From Celoporthe dispersa (Eukaryota; Ascomycota; Sordariomycetes; Diaporthales; Cryphonectriaceae): 64,000 nucleotides of DNA. The stretch covers positions 1,488,001 through 1,552,000 of the forward strand of contig WAID01000013.1 in NCBI GenBank assembly GCA_016584495.1. Direction: 5' to 3'. Made by a program: the position numbers and the translations under genes. The notes under the pieces were generated by a model. The model was not told where the DNA came from. It saw only the letters and a list, made by a program, of their open reading frames with translations, and made no database searches. Within the stretch, counting starts at the first letter, position 1. Each line of letters starts with the position of its first letter. Shown here in pieces: positions 24,916-35,973 of the stretch.

Positions 24916-25757
24916 ATGGGTGTCTCTCTGTCCACAGCGCGTCTCATGGCGCCCGCCAGCTTCATCATCGACTTCGCAGCCCAGCAGTACGGCATGCTCA
25001 GCACCCCCAGCATGAAAGACATCCACGACGCCAACCTGTCCTTCTTCTCCCCGCAGCCCTACTTCATCGCCGGCTTCTTCTTCCCCCAGCAGCTCTTCCA
25101 GCTCGCCTGGCTGTGGCGCCTCTGGCGCTCCACCCCGCAGTCCGCCCTCGAGGACGCCCCGACCCGCACCATGGTGGACTTTAGCCCCTTCTACGCCGTG
25201 GGGAACCTCTGCATCGCCGCCTGGATGGTCTTCTGGAACGCCTCCGAGCTGGGCCTCAGCAACGTCTTTGTCGTCATCAACTCCCTGGCCCAGCTGTACT
25301 ATGTCTTTGGCCGGCTGCCATCCATGGACCTCAGCTCGACCAACTCGGTCCTGACGCACGCCGTGAGCAAGACGTTTGCGGGCATCGGCGTGCTGGATCT
25401 GCTCCACAACGGCTCTGTGGCGTACTTTGTCGACCAGCAGCCCTCGGCCGCGGTGAAGGTGCTTACCGCCGTCGGGTTTGGCGGCCTGGCTGCGTGCAGC
25501 GACTGGATCTTCGGGGGCTGTCTGGTGTACGATCTGGTGGCGCTGGCTGTGGGACAGCGGGCCTATGGAAACCATGGCTGGAGCAACCTGCTGGGACTGT
25601 ACGCAGCGGGAACTGCTGGCATTGTCGCCTGTAGGAACATTGCGAGGTAACGTTCTCACCATTGGTCTTTCTGTGGGTATGTACTGCTGACACAAATGCT
25701 GCCAGGCCACCCTACCGACGAGAAGCAAAGCCGGACTATCAAGCACTTGGGAAATAG
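24916..25757 (+). CDS. Uncharacterised multi-pass membrane protein
   Basis: Exon 1 is 24916-25646 and exon 2 is 25706-25757, giving 260 residues. The 59-nt intron has a GTAACG donor, a CTGAC branch motif and a CAG acceptor; without splicing a TAA occurs immediately after NIAR. With splicing the tail becomes PPYRREAKPDYQALGK, a hydrophilic end typical of such proteins. The protein has about six or seven hydrophobic helices with aromatic-rich loops (for example FFPQQLFQLAWLWRLW). No named family is recognised and function is unknown. The start ATG is in a good context and just precedes the conserved-looking GVSLSTARLMAPASF. Coding sequence is strongly biased to C/G in third positions, unlike the surrounding AT-richer DNA. 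Confidence 0.75.
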
Positions 25758-26657
25758 CAAATGCTCTGCAAATCGTGCTTGTGATTTTATAGTGGGCGTC
25801 GTCTCTGTTTGCATGGTTGAATTTCAAATCTCAATAGGCATCCCAAGCCTATCTGTATCAGCCCTCACCTTTCCATTGTCTTAGTTGAGTGACTGTCTTT
25901 GAGGGCTCCCCTACAGTGGCTCGCGTAGCCGGGACACTGACGATGTGCAGGCATCGTTGGACGGCCTAATTTATCTTTGCCCAGATTCTAGTATTTGGAA
26001 GGATCATTTGACCCACTATGCATGTCAAGAGTGGGTGGTTATCCCTATATTTGCCTTCAAAGTAGTCACTGTTGCGTCACAGGAGGCAACATTGGAATAT
26101 TGTGTTTCTAAACAGTAAAAATGAAAATCAAAAATGATACAAATAGATCACTCTCGGTCTGAAGGAGCTCGAAAAGAGAGACCCATAGTATAGACATATT
26201 AGGGGAGGGAGGGAGTAGTCATTCCTAGCGTTAGTTAAATCAATTTCGCAGGCTAAGTACTCCGCTATTGTACTGTGGTAGAAGTTGCCCATCAGTGACC
26301 AAAATCTGGAATCAAAAGCTGTCAATATCGAATGCTGACCGTAGGACCACAAAAAAAAATATCAGCCTCCATCTGGTTTCTCTTCCTGGCTCTAGTACTC
26401 CTTAAAGAAGGCCCTTCCCAAAAAGTCCAAGCACTCCCTCAAGCAAATGGATGTGCTGGTGTTTGGATCCGCCGCAACCATACCTCCAGAGAGGCAAGTA
26501 TAAACGTCTTGTCGCTTGGCAACATTCAGTAATAGGTAGGACAATGAAGGGCACGTATGCCCCAAATACCCTTTTTCCAAGTGGCGTGTCACGAACCCCG
26601 CCCTTCTCGAGGTAAATCCGAGGTTACGCCAGCCCTTCTTGATCTTGCGAGACGAGC
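25758..26657. other. Intergenic between convergent genes
   Basis: About 0.9 kb of comparatively AT-rich DNA. Nothing recognisable as coding, repeat or RNA is seen. Confidence 0.55.
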
Positions 26658-27003
26658 CTACTGATTGCTCGCACTGTTTTGTGGTTGAGAACTCGCGGCT
26701 GTATCGCCCCCGGCTTCCTCCGTCACTTCCTCGATGCTGATGATCCTCCTGGTCGACCCGCGCATGTTGTGGCCCTGACCATCGCTTCCATGACCGCTGG
26801 TGAGGAGCGGTCGTCCTTGGGCGTCATACATCCTCATCTGCACGACCGGGGCCTCACCCAGGTTCTGCTGCGTCGTGCGCACACCCGATCCAGCGTTGTT
26901 GGAGTAGGTTTCGTGGCGGTAGGCCCAGCCTCTAGAGCTCGCCGTTGCCTGAGGTGGTGGATACGAAGCTCACGGAGCTGGAGAAGGAGAAGTTGAACGG
27001 CAT
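26658..27003 (-). CDS. Small conserved fungal protein, MPFNFSF type, frame-broken
   Basis: The minus strand begins MPFNFSFSSSVSFVSTTS and, in a second frame, continues SRGWAYRHETYSNN then RTTQQNLGEAPVVQ and a tail with RIISIEEVTEE. Dropping one G of the GG near 26950 joins them smoothly into about 114 residues. The composition (Ser-rich start, a Gln-Asn-Leu-Gly-Glu-Ala-Pro box, an acidic C-terminus) resembles a small fungal family of unknown function that I know only by pattern. No membrane segment or signal peptide is seen. It could be a stress-related disordered protein, but that is speculation. The start ATG is the only one in frame. Confidence 0.5.
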
Positions 27004-27546
27004 GGCTGCTGCGCCTCTGGAGGAATCGATCACCTTGAATTTTGGTTTTTGGGGGGGCCTGACTGGTGATCAGTGCTGTAAAAGATCTGCTTGGGGAAAT
27101 CGATTGATCAGAGTCTGTTCTGTGAGGCTACGGCTTGGAAAATGTTGGGGACCAAAGGCAACCTGCTTCAAGGTTTCATGGCATGCCATGTCTCAAACAT
27201 GATAGAACGACTCTGACGTCACCCGCACAAACGTAGATCCGAGCCGACCTTCCTCGTGACTGCCTTTTGTGAAGTGATACAAGCATGTCAGCACTGCTGC
27301 TGTGCTCAGCAAGGGTTGATAAGCTTTTATCTTGTCGGACTGTTAATTTACTCTTGAAACTGGTATCGCCTGATTCTAGGAACGTCCATCTCGACTCGGC
27401 AAACGTGCCCGCTCGAGCCTTCTGACGCGATCGAGGCCATCAGCAACGTTATAATGTCCTTGCTTCCAAATGCAGGACACGATGTCATATCCGGCGCAGG
27501 CGCAGGCGTGTCCACGAGACCGTCCAGCTCGAGCACCGAGGCGTCC
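27004..27546. other. Intergenic
   Basis: About 0.5 kb. No frame with convincing coding character. Confidence 0.5.
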
Positions 27547-28904
27547 TTAGTCCCTCTTAACACTCTTGTCCATGCACCAAAGCCGGCCGATGGCTGCCTT
27601 CTCGTCAAGAGCCATAGTCCTAGCCCACCACTGAGCGCCTGGCATCGATACCACAATCATTCATCCGTACCTTGTCGTCGATGCTCGCATGGTCGTGTTT
27701 GATCTCCGCCAGAGTCTTGAGTGCCCCTGGGTCCAGTGAGAGCAGCGCAATACCTAGCCTGGTCAGGCCTGCCATGGCGCTCTCCCGGTTTATAACGACG
27801 TGCAGTCTGGTGGTGCACTCTTCGGGTTGGTAGGTTCTTCTCGACCCCCAGCCTATCTCTGCTGGAACGTCGGGACGAGCTGAGCTTTTATCTCGACGAA
27901 GAAGAGCGTGTCATCACTGGCGCGGTACAAGAGGCTATGAACTGAATCGTATGAAGTCGCTACTTGTGGCCACTAATAATCATAATACTACCGGAAACCG
28001 TACTTTGTCACTACGGAGCCAGCCATAGCGAGAAGGTTGTCAATGCGCTGAGAAAACCACCTATGCATCGATCTGTCGGTTTTCCGTAGCTGCCATGCGG
28101 CGCGTCTTACTCTTTCGTAGGCCCACGCTCCCCTTTCTTGGGCTGTTTGGAACTTTTCCATTCCTCGTTGGCATCTATTATCCTCTGAAGCTGGTGCCAC
28201 CGCAGGTAAGAGATCTTGGTAGACGCCGAGTCTGCAATGTCCCAAACCTCTGTGCCAGCCAGACCTTCGATGTCCACCTGCGGCCCTCCCCTCCACTTGA
28301 CCTCGAGATCTTGGAAGTGCAGGAACTTGTTAAAGCGATGTACCGCCCTGTAATGGTACGACAATAGGTCGTGGTATGGGATGCCCGCGCCGCCATTGCT
28401 CTCCCCCTTCAATGCTGGACGCCCCAGACCGTCTATGGTCTGTGAAGAGCTGTCGACATGGTTGCTCTTGACTTCACTCTCGGTCCTTCCAACCTCGTAG
28501 CCGATATCCTTCGGGACGACGCATATCATCGTATGTACCGGCATGGCCGCGTCAATATCCGCAGGCTGCGGGAAGATCTTGGGCACGACGACGCCAATAT
28601 GTCCCAGAAGGCTGTTCCATTCCACGCGGCACCTCCTTCGATCCATCTCATCTTTCGCTGCTGTAATCTGTCTCTGCAGGGCTTGAAGGAACTCGTCGCT
28701 CTCGACTTCTTTTGCTACGGGCAGATGGCACCAGAGGTTGGCGTTTACGGACCGTGGATGTCGCAGTGTGTGCTGGCCGGCTTCCTCCTCGCTCGAAGTC
28801 GCTCGACCGAGAAACAGGTATGTACCTGGCGGCACATTGAACTCGTCGATTTTGCGAAAGCCTGGAGGTGTTTCGAAGCGCACGAATACTCGCGTCCCCG
28901 ACAT
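27547..28904 (-). CDS. Uncharacterised gene with interrupted frame
   Basis: The minus-strand frame from 28904 encodes 265 residues (MSGTRVFVRFETPPG...) with no recognised domain. Near 28125 a second frame continues as AWAYERVRRAAWQL, which a missing G in a GGGG run would explain. That frame reaches a TAG at about 27988, then 15 bases on a second TAG, and afterwards continues as QVATSYDSVHSLLYRAS and, after a two-base shift near 27868, as YQPEECTTRLHVVINRES and ALLSLDPGALKTL. A 42-nt GTAGTG...TTAG intron would remove both stops, and a 40-nt GTACGG...CTCAG intron would remove a later one; both are unusually short. Either one multi-exon gene with assembly errors or a decaying gene is possible. 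I would treat the product as unknown. Confidence 0.45.
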
Positions 28905-29033
28905 GGTGGCTGAGCTCTGACGACGGGTGGCGCTCGCTGATGATTATGATACCAAGCAGATGGGTTCTGTAACTGTTGCTGTTCATAACGACAGGGTATA
29001 GTTAACGTCCGGGATAAGTCAAGGCTCGTCTCT

Positions 29034-29339
29034 CTAGAAAGAAATCAACAAAGTGGTGTATTTGAAAGACCACGGACCTACGAGGGACGACAAACTATCA
29101 TCATAGCGAGAGAAACCAGCAGCGCCTGTCCAGCGATCGAGACTTCCCGCATATTCTGATCCTTGCCCCCGTCCATACTCATAATTACTTCGTAAGCGGC
29201 TACCCAACTTCAAGCGATTATTTTGTCGTAAAGCTATATCCATTGCTCTTTCCAGCTTTGCTTTAACGCGTTGGATGCTGCTTCTGTCTGCTCCAGCTCC
29301 CATAGCTTGTGCCAAACTACTCGCCCATCCTACTAGCAT
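29034..29339 (-). CDS. Possible small ORF, 101 residues
   Basis: The frame starts MLVGWASSLAQAMG and has a charged helix-like middle (QRVKAKLERAMDIALRQ). There is no family match I can name, no clear codon bias, and splice sites could equally well interrupt it. It is given only as a candidate. Confidence 0.2.
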   Translation of the reverse strand: MLVGWASSLAQAMGAGADRSSIQRVKAKLERAMDIALRQNNRLKLGSRLRSNYEYGRGQGSEYAGSLDRWTGAAGFSRYDDSLSSLVGPWSFKYTTLLISF

Positions 29340-30745
29340 TGCAACGGTGTCTAGCGCAGTGATCAGGCTCCATTATACTATTGTATTTTGTTTAGGTATG
29401 TGCCGTTGTCTTTGTTTGTTTTCTTTTTCTTTCTCCAGTGAGTGGGAAGAGCGGGAGGGGTTCAAGGCTCCCAGGCGAATATCGCATAAGCATCAAGTCA
29501 TACTCCAGCGATGTTGAGTGGCATTCAGATGATACAGGTAAGGTTCACAAGTGAGATCTTACTGGTTGCAGGCCCGCCTTCGATCTCGTTTCGTCTCTTC
29601 TGCCCTAGATGACAAGAGGTCGGTCTAGGCGCATCAGCCCGAACCATTCTTAGACCCAGATCTGACATGCCAAGCACAACGTCCTCAGGCCTCGGACTCT
29701 ATTTACGACATTTCTGAGTTGACAATGCAAACGACCCTCAAACGCTTGTCCGCCCAGCCTTCCTTGGCATGCAGGTTCGCGAGGGCAGACCAGAAGCCTT
29801 CGCCTTGGCGGCAATTCTACTGTGCATCAGATTGCCTCGATTGACATAGTGACCACTCTCCAAGATTTTGTCCCTTTGGCCAGGAAATTCATCGAGGCGA
29901 GAGGCTCGCAATTACGGGTAGCGGCCGCAGGACCGTCTGACATGGCTTCACCCCTGGATCAACAAACGTCAGGAAAGACATCTTGGCATCCCATCTTTGT
30001 TTACTCTTCAACCTGATAGCCTGCCTCGGGCTGCAGCATTCCCTGTCATGATGCAGATAGGCAGGAGATTCTACTCTCCTCAGTGCCAAGAACCTATGAA
30101 TCCTCAGCACTGTCGATGTCCTGCAAAATAACGCTGGTCGCTAAAAATACGATCAGAACCAGAATGCTCGCCTTTGCACTCGCTCATCAATGCTAGGAAC
30201 AGGATTGGCCCTCAGTGACAGGATTTCTTCTTTATTACACTTCTTCAGACTATGCGCGCTGATTACGCCCACTCCTCAAATTTCCACTATGACCAACGGT
30301 GCATTCCATCGTATCAAAAAGCCACTCAGGCGGAACTTGAAGATGGAAGAAACCTGCAGGGGAAAATATTTGAAATTGACTATAGAAAATATATCCAAGC
30401 ATTGTCGCATTTGCTGATATGGCTGTAGAGGTGAAACCTTGAAGATGCATACGTCTGGTGCTGGACACCCCAAGGTCATTTTTCATGTTCTAACATCACA
30501 AGGCTGGCTTTCTGAGGCCAGATTAGAATGTTATGCATGCCAGTTTTCGCGACCTCGCACTATCTCTTACGACTTGGCATTATCAACGTAAGAAAGACGC
30601 TGCACCAATGCTTACTTCTTGTCATCTTTCTACGACTTTGTGTGGCCGCGTCCTGACCTCAACGACCGAGGTCTAGTGGTGGCCGGCCTAGTTCCGCAAC
30701 CCGAGGAGATATTAGAATCATCTGCTTGAAGCCGCTGCATCAATG

Positions 30746-30763
30746 ATATATATATATATATAT
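30746..30763. repeat. TA dinucleotide microsatellite
   Basis: About nine AT units, flanked on both sides by a TCAATGAT octamer. It lies about 340 bp upstream of the secreted Ser/Thr-rich protein gene. Confidence 0.85.
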
Positions 30764-31102
30764 CAATGATTTTAACTGCCTCTCTCCATTTCCCTTGATA
30801 CACAATCCACTGTATTCCTGTCCTTCTTTTCGGCTTCAGTAGACTGGTTCTGTTTAACTGCCTTTAATTGTCATTCATTCTATCACTAATTCTGGGCAAA
30901 GACTGGATCTTACCCCTACCTTCGTTACGTCTGCTCGTTGATCGGCATTGACCAAACTCGCGACTGAGCTGGATCTCTATCGTCTCCCACTCTCGTTGCT
31001 TCAGCCGTATTCCGGGTTTTACCTCTCCAAGCCTCGTTCGGTTCAGACTTGTTGACCACAAACCCTGCCACTATACACCCCAGAAACTTCTTTTTCGACA
31101 CA

Positions 31103-32074
31103 ATGCGTTTCGCTCAGATCTTTGCCGTGCTTGTCAGCATTGCTGGCATATCGAGTGCCTTGCAAGAAGTCGCTCCTCGGTATGTTGGGAAAGTCGTAAT
31201 TTGTTACAAAATAATTACCGTTCGTTCACCCTAATGGCTAATAATGATACCGTAGCGATGGGTCTTCCGGCATCGGTCTCGCCGAGCGTGACGAGGCGCT
31301 GGCAGAAATTCTTGCAAGGGCTGCAGACCTCCTGAGTGGCGGCCACCAGTTCGACGCGCGCGCAAAGGGCAAGAAGCCTGGGAAAACGCCCGACAAGACG
31401 CCCGCCAAGGCGACCACAGCGGCGGCACCACCTGTCAAGGCGACGACCAGTGTCCAGGTACAGCCGACGACTTCCGTTGCCGCCCAACAACCCCCGACGA
31501 CGTCTGCGGTCCAGCCGCCGCCGACGACATCCGTGGCGCAGACCACGTCTGTGTCCTCCCAAGCAGTCACATCCGTCCCTACCACGTCGATCCCGACGAC
31601 ACTGGCCACAGTCACCACCAGTGCTTCGTCTTCATCCGAGGCGGTCAGCGAGCCAGCTGCAGAGTCAACGTGCACGCCCAATGCCAAGAAAGGCCGCGGG
31701 CTCTTCGGACTGGGCAAGTCAGGCGACAGCTGTTCCGATGGCCCTGGGACCTCTACGCCTTTTTTCCCTATCGGAGGAAGTAAGTACCACCACTTTGACG
31801 AGGACCTCATGCAATCCGTGAATCAAAGAATATGTCTGAATACAGATTTTCGGACGGGGACTGTCCAGGACTTTCAAGGATTCAACGGCATGCTGTTCAA
31901 GATCGTAGCGGAAGGGCAGAAAGAGACACATGCGGTTGGGAAGCCGAAGTCCAGACCAGAGTCTTGATGCGAAATTCTCACTCGAGCAGTCATTAATTTC
32001 TTTGAACTACTTGCTAACAGATCTCTCCTACAGATGATAACAGCACCGATCCGATTTTCAAGAAGAAGAACTAG
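31103..32074 (+). CDS. Secreted Ser/Thr/Pro-rich protein
   Basis: Exon 1 (31103-31179) encodes a signal peptide (MRFAQIFAVLVSIAGISSA). Exon 2 (31256-31779) encodes a Lys/Pro stretch followed by a long Thr/Ser/Pro/Val-rich region that should be heavily O-glycosylated, then a short Cys-containing element (SGDSCSDG). For the 3' end I prefer a donor at 31780 (GTAAGT) joined to 32034, where a CTAAC branch motif precedes CTACAG; this gives the tail NDNSTDPIFKKKN and 213 residues. A nearer acceptor at 31845 would instead give a tail ending KPKSRPES at 31967. Both keep the frame. The layout is that of a cell-wall or extracellular protein. No catalytic domain is visible. Confidence 0.65.
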
Positions 32075-32647
32075 GGAGAGAAAAGAGGACATTTGATGCA
32101 AGCATTAGTCCCAGGAGCAAACTCGCGCATTTCTCTCTTTCCTCGCGAGGCCCGACAATGCAACGCCCTCTCATATTTCCTACAAAAGGCAGAGCGAAAC
32201 GCATAAGGCGGTATACTTGTGGGGGTATTTGATCACGCTCGTTTATCTAGTTGCCTAACTCAATACATTCATTATCATTATGTTTTTCATGACTATTGCC
32301 TGTCTCAAAAGTTAGGCTAGTGTATTTCTAGATTCAAGGACGTATAACTAAATGGTTTCTTGTCACGTATAATACTTGTACGAGTCAACTACTTAAAGCA
32401 TGTTAATTGAGTGGTTGTGCCCTGAAACCCTGGCTCAGCGATCGCTGTCAAGTGAGCTCCGCTCCCACCTCCGACTCCCCCCGCACTCAAATAAAGACGT
32501 CAGTGTCAAGGTACGAAATAACAATAGCACTTACGACATACCTTCGCCTCCAAAGCTAGTCCAAGACGCAAAGTCGAGTTTGTTCCTAACAAGTGACGAG
32601 GGATTCTCCACGCATCGCTACATTGGAAGACATCTGATCCGCACACC
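32075..32647. other. Intergenic, promoter of the alcohol dehydrogenase gene
   Basis: About 0.57 kb. No coding potential is recognised; frames that overlap the dehydrogenase start are its shadows. Confidence 0.55.
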
Positions 32648-33948
32648 ATGGAGTCGAAAGCGCTCGTCTCTCGTGGGCCTTTCAGTCAGGGCAAATGGGC
32701 GATAGAGAAGGTCCGGCTCCGCAAACCCAAGGACGACGAGGTCGTGGTAGAGATCGTCGCATCGGGAATCTGCCACACAGATCTGCATTGTGGTGATACG
32801 CCTGACGATGAAGGTGTGCCCGCTGTGTTTTATCCGAGGGTATTAGGCCACGAGGTAATTGAAAATTTTGAGATATCTCCACCACAGACCTCCAGTCCCG
32901 ACAGACGCGCATACTCGCAGCATACTTTTTTCAAGCTAATACCCACTGCGCAGGGCTCCGGATATGTGACGGAAGTCGGCAAGGCTGTGACCAAGGTGAG
33001 CTGAGAAATCCTGCTTCAGGGCCGGTGACCGGTGTCAGTTGACCCAGCCATATCTGTGCGCAGGTCAAACCTGGAGATCCAGTGCTCCTGTCATTCTCGT
33101 ACTGCGGCGAGTGCCACGTCTGTAAAACAGGCCCACCTTCGCACTGCACGGCATTCTTCGACATCAATTTCATGGGCGAGCCGGCGTTCTCAGACCAACA
33201 ACAAGCCGGGCCCATCGGCGGGCGGTTCTTCGGGCAGTCGAGCTTCGCAAAGCACACGATCGTCAGCGACAGGTCGGTCGTCAACGTGGGCGGCCTGGGC
33301 CTGGCGCGAGATGATTTGAAGCTCCTCGCCCCTCTCGGCTGCGGACTACAGACCGGCAGCGGCACCGTCATCAACGTGGCAAAGGCCGGTCCTGAAGACG
33401 CCATCGCCATCGTGGGGATGGGGAGGGGTCGGCCTGGCAGCGGTCATGGCAGCCAGGAACCAGAAGTGCAAGACCATCATAGGCATCGACAAGGTCGAGG
33501 CGCGTCTGGAGCTGGCAAGGTCTCTCGGCGCGACGCATGTTTTTAACACCAGCACGATGTCGGTGGAGGAGCTCGTGGCGGCCGTGAGGGGTGCTGCGGA
33601 TGGTCTCGGGGCAACCATCTCTATCGACACGAGTGCCTATCCGCCGCTCGTCGCGGCTCAGGTCGAGTACACCAGATACATGGCCAAGATCATCCAGGTC
33701 GGGACTGGGATGCCCGATGCCAACCTGACGCTGCACATGCAGAGCTTCATGGTCAGCGGTAAACAGTACTTTGGCGCGGTGCAGGGTCACAGCAGGACGA
33801 GCGAGTACGTGCCCACAATGATCCGGTGGTGGAAGGAGGGGATCTTTCCTGTCGAGAAACTGGTCAAGTTCTTTGAATTTGAAGATTTTGAGAACGCAGT
33901 GAAGGTCATGGGCCGGGGGACATTGTCAAGCCCATCATGGTTTGGTAA
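32648..33948 (+). CDS. Zinc-dependent alcohol dehydrogenase (MDR family, aryl-alcohol type), frame-broken
   Basis: Exons are 32648-32854, 32954-32995 and 33064-33948, all with clean GT-AG junctions in phase 0. The catalytic-zinc signature is ASGICHTDLH and GHE; the structural-zinc lobe is CGECHVCKTGPPSHC; the NAD(P)-binding glycine motif is VGMGxVGLAAVMAA. This is a medium-chain dehydrogenase of the kind acting on aryl or benzyl alcohols; the exact substrate is not readable. Two homopolymer breaks occur: one extra base in the G-rich run 33420-33428 inside the nucleotide-binding loop, and one missing G in 33915-33919 near the end. Correcting both restores the C-terminus IVKPIMVW with stop TAA at 33946-33948; uncorrected, the frame runs on as an unrelated tail. 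Confidence 0.82.
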
Positions 33949-34299
33949 CTCTGCGACGCGGCGGACATTTGAGAATTGATAATAGGATCGCTGGAGGGAC
34001 AGGATTTCTCGCCAAACAGGACACTACTCTTGTTTGTGCCACACGTTGCACCGGTCCTATTCCTAGGAATCCTGTACACGTCAATGGCACAGACTGTCCC
34101 TTTTCATATGCGATTTTGGTGGATAGTAAACTAGTATTGTCTCCATTCATGATCATAAATGGAAACTTTTATTTTCACACTGAGAAAACGTGGGGAGAGA
34201 ACCCCTCTCGCGTTGAGAACCGGCCCAGGTTTGAATCAAGTCGGATACTCTGCATCTTTATACATTTGGTAGTCAATTCTCACACGGTCATAGTACCCA
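33949..34299. other. Intergenic between convergent genes
   Basis: About 0.35 kb without coding signal. Confidence 0.6.
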
Positions 34300-35973
34300 T
34301 CATGCCGTCTTCACACCCGCACCAGGACCTCCCGTGGTCTCCTCTGTAACCCTCTCCGTCGACGAGCTGCTGTTGCCCAGCGCACCCTGGCCAAGGATGG
34401 TCGTGTTCCGGCGCTTCTCGGAGTCCTCCAGATAGCTCCAGTCACCAATCTGCTCGTCAAAGAACTGGTCCAGGTCCATCCCCAGCTCCTCAGCCTCGTC
34501 TGACACGCGCAGGTGCAGGCCCGGGATATACTTCATGATGAAGAGAAGGGCGAAGGAGACTACGAAGGAGTAGGACGAGATGGCGCAGATCTCGGCGAAC
34601 TGCTTCCCGACCTGGATGCCGTTGCCGTCGATGCCGCCAGAGGCTACCGTGACGCCGTCAAGAGCGGAGACTAATCATTTCCAGTAAAGTCAGCAAAATA
34701 TTCCAGTCGATCAGAACGACAGCGTCAAGAAAAGAAGACAAAAAATGCTTAACAAGGGAACGCACCTGAGGCCGTGGCAAATATGCCAGTGAAGAAGGAA
34801 CCACACATGCCGCCGATACCGTGCAGCTTGAAGACCTCCAGGCCATCATCCGTGTGCAGCCAGTCATTGACCTTGTCCATGAGCGCGCACACAACAGCCG
34901 TGAGGAAGCCAATGACGGCAGCCAGCCATACGCTCACGTAACCAGCAGCAGGCGTGATCCCGACGAGGCCAGCGATCGCACCCTCGCAGGCACCCACGAC
35001 GCTGAACCGGCCCTTGTGCCGGATATAGTCGACCATGACCCAACCGATGGCACCGGTCGAGGCCGCCGTGTTGGTGTTGAAGGCGGCGTACATGGCGCGG
35101 ACGCTCGCGTTCAGGGCCGAGCCACCATTGAACCCAAACCAGCCGAACCAGATGAGCACGGTGCCGAGAAAGACGAGCGTCGTGTTATGGGGCTTCCCAT
35201 GGGTCCGGTCCTCGGGGTTCTTCCTCCTCTTGCCGAGGACCAGGGCGTAGGCCAGGGCCGCCCACCCGCTGGCGATGTGCACGGGACCGCCGCCTGCAAA
35301 AGTCGAGCGAGGGCAGCTTGTACAGCCAGCCGTTCGGGTTCCAGGTCCAGCAGGCAATGGGGCAGTAGACGACGGTGGCCCAGAAGAAGCCAAACACGAG
35401 GGACGGGACGATGCGCCCGCGCTCAAAGGCGCCGCCGACGACGATCTGCACCGTGCAGGCGCAGAACAGGAGCTGGTACAGACAGAAGACGATGTCCGGG
35501 ATGGTCGAGTTTCCGATGCTGGGGGCAGCCACGACATTCTTCATGCCGAAGTTGGCCAGGTCGCCTATGAAGGGTCTCCCGCGGTGCGGCTGTACGCCAG
35601 GGAGTAGCCCCAGAACATCCACTGGAACGTCGTGACCGCGCCAACCATGAGGGACTGGAACAAGAGGGTGAGGGCGGATTTCCGCCTGGCCATGCCTCCG
35701 TAGAGGAGACCGATGCCCGGGATGATGAGCCATACGATGTAGCCGCAGAAGACGAGATACGTGTAGTTGTACTCGTATCCCACGTATTGGGCGTTGACAT
35801 CGCTCGTCAGGGGGTCGCCGCCATTGGGCATGGAATCATTGTAGCTCGGCTTTGGAATTAGGTGGTGTTAGCAATATGCATAGTCTTTTCTTTGACTCTT
35901 TCTTCTTTTTTTTTATAGTCATGATGATTATCATCTGATCGATCGAGTGGGGTCTTCTTACTGCTGCACTCAT
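34300..35973 (-). CDS. Ammonium transporter (AMT/MEP family), frame-broken
   Basis: Exon 1 is only 12 nt (35962-35973, MSAA), exon 2 is 34766-35849 and exon 3 is 34300-34670. The tiny first exon is inferred from a GTAAGA donor and an in-frame acceptor giving PSYNDSMPNGGDPLTSD, a normal AMT/MEP N-terminus. Eleven membrane helices carry family motifs: LYGGMARRK, TFQWMFWGYSLAYS, GGPVHIASG, FGWFGFNGGSALN, GACEGAIAGLVGITPAAG and KLHGIGGM. It should import ammonium at the plasma membrane. Two extra bases near 35572-35584 (after YSRTAG) and one extra T, in the run at 35298-35301 (after LPSLDF), break the frame; dropping them gives the expected RTAGPFIGDL and LDFAGGGPV joins. The acidic C-terminus with DEQIGDW is complete. 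Confidence 0.86.

Larger units (their letters stand above)
28905..31102. other. Intergenic, AT-leaning
   Basis: About 2.2 kb with no recognised gene. It contains a TA microsatellite (30746-30763) and several weak frames. A minus-strand frame at 29034-29339 (listed separately) is the only one with some protein-like character. Confidence 0.5.

Noticed and set aside
24883..25827. 314-residue antisense frame opposite the membrane protein at 24.9 kb
   Set aside because: It is a shadow of strong third-position GC bias on the plus strand; the plus frame has helices and a proper intron, the antisense is Gly/Arg/Glu-rich filler.
28458..28913. 151-residue plus-strand frame
   Set aside because: Antisense of the uncharacterised gene that starts at 28904.
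29822..30016. 64-residue plus-strand frame with a helix-like look
   Set aside because: Too short, no start context, no homologue I can name; possibly a relic but not supportable.
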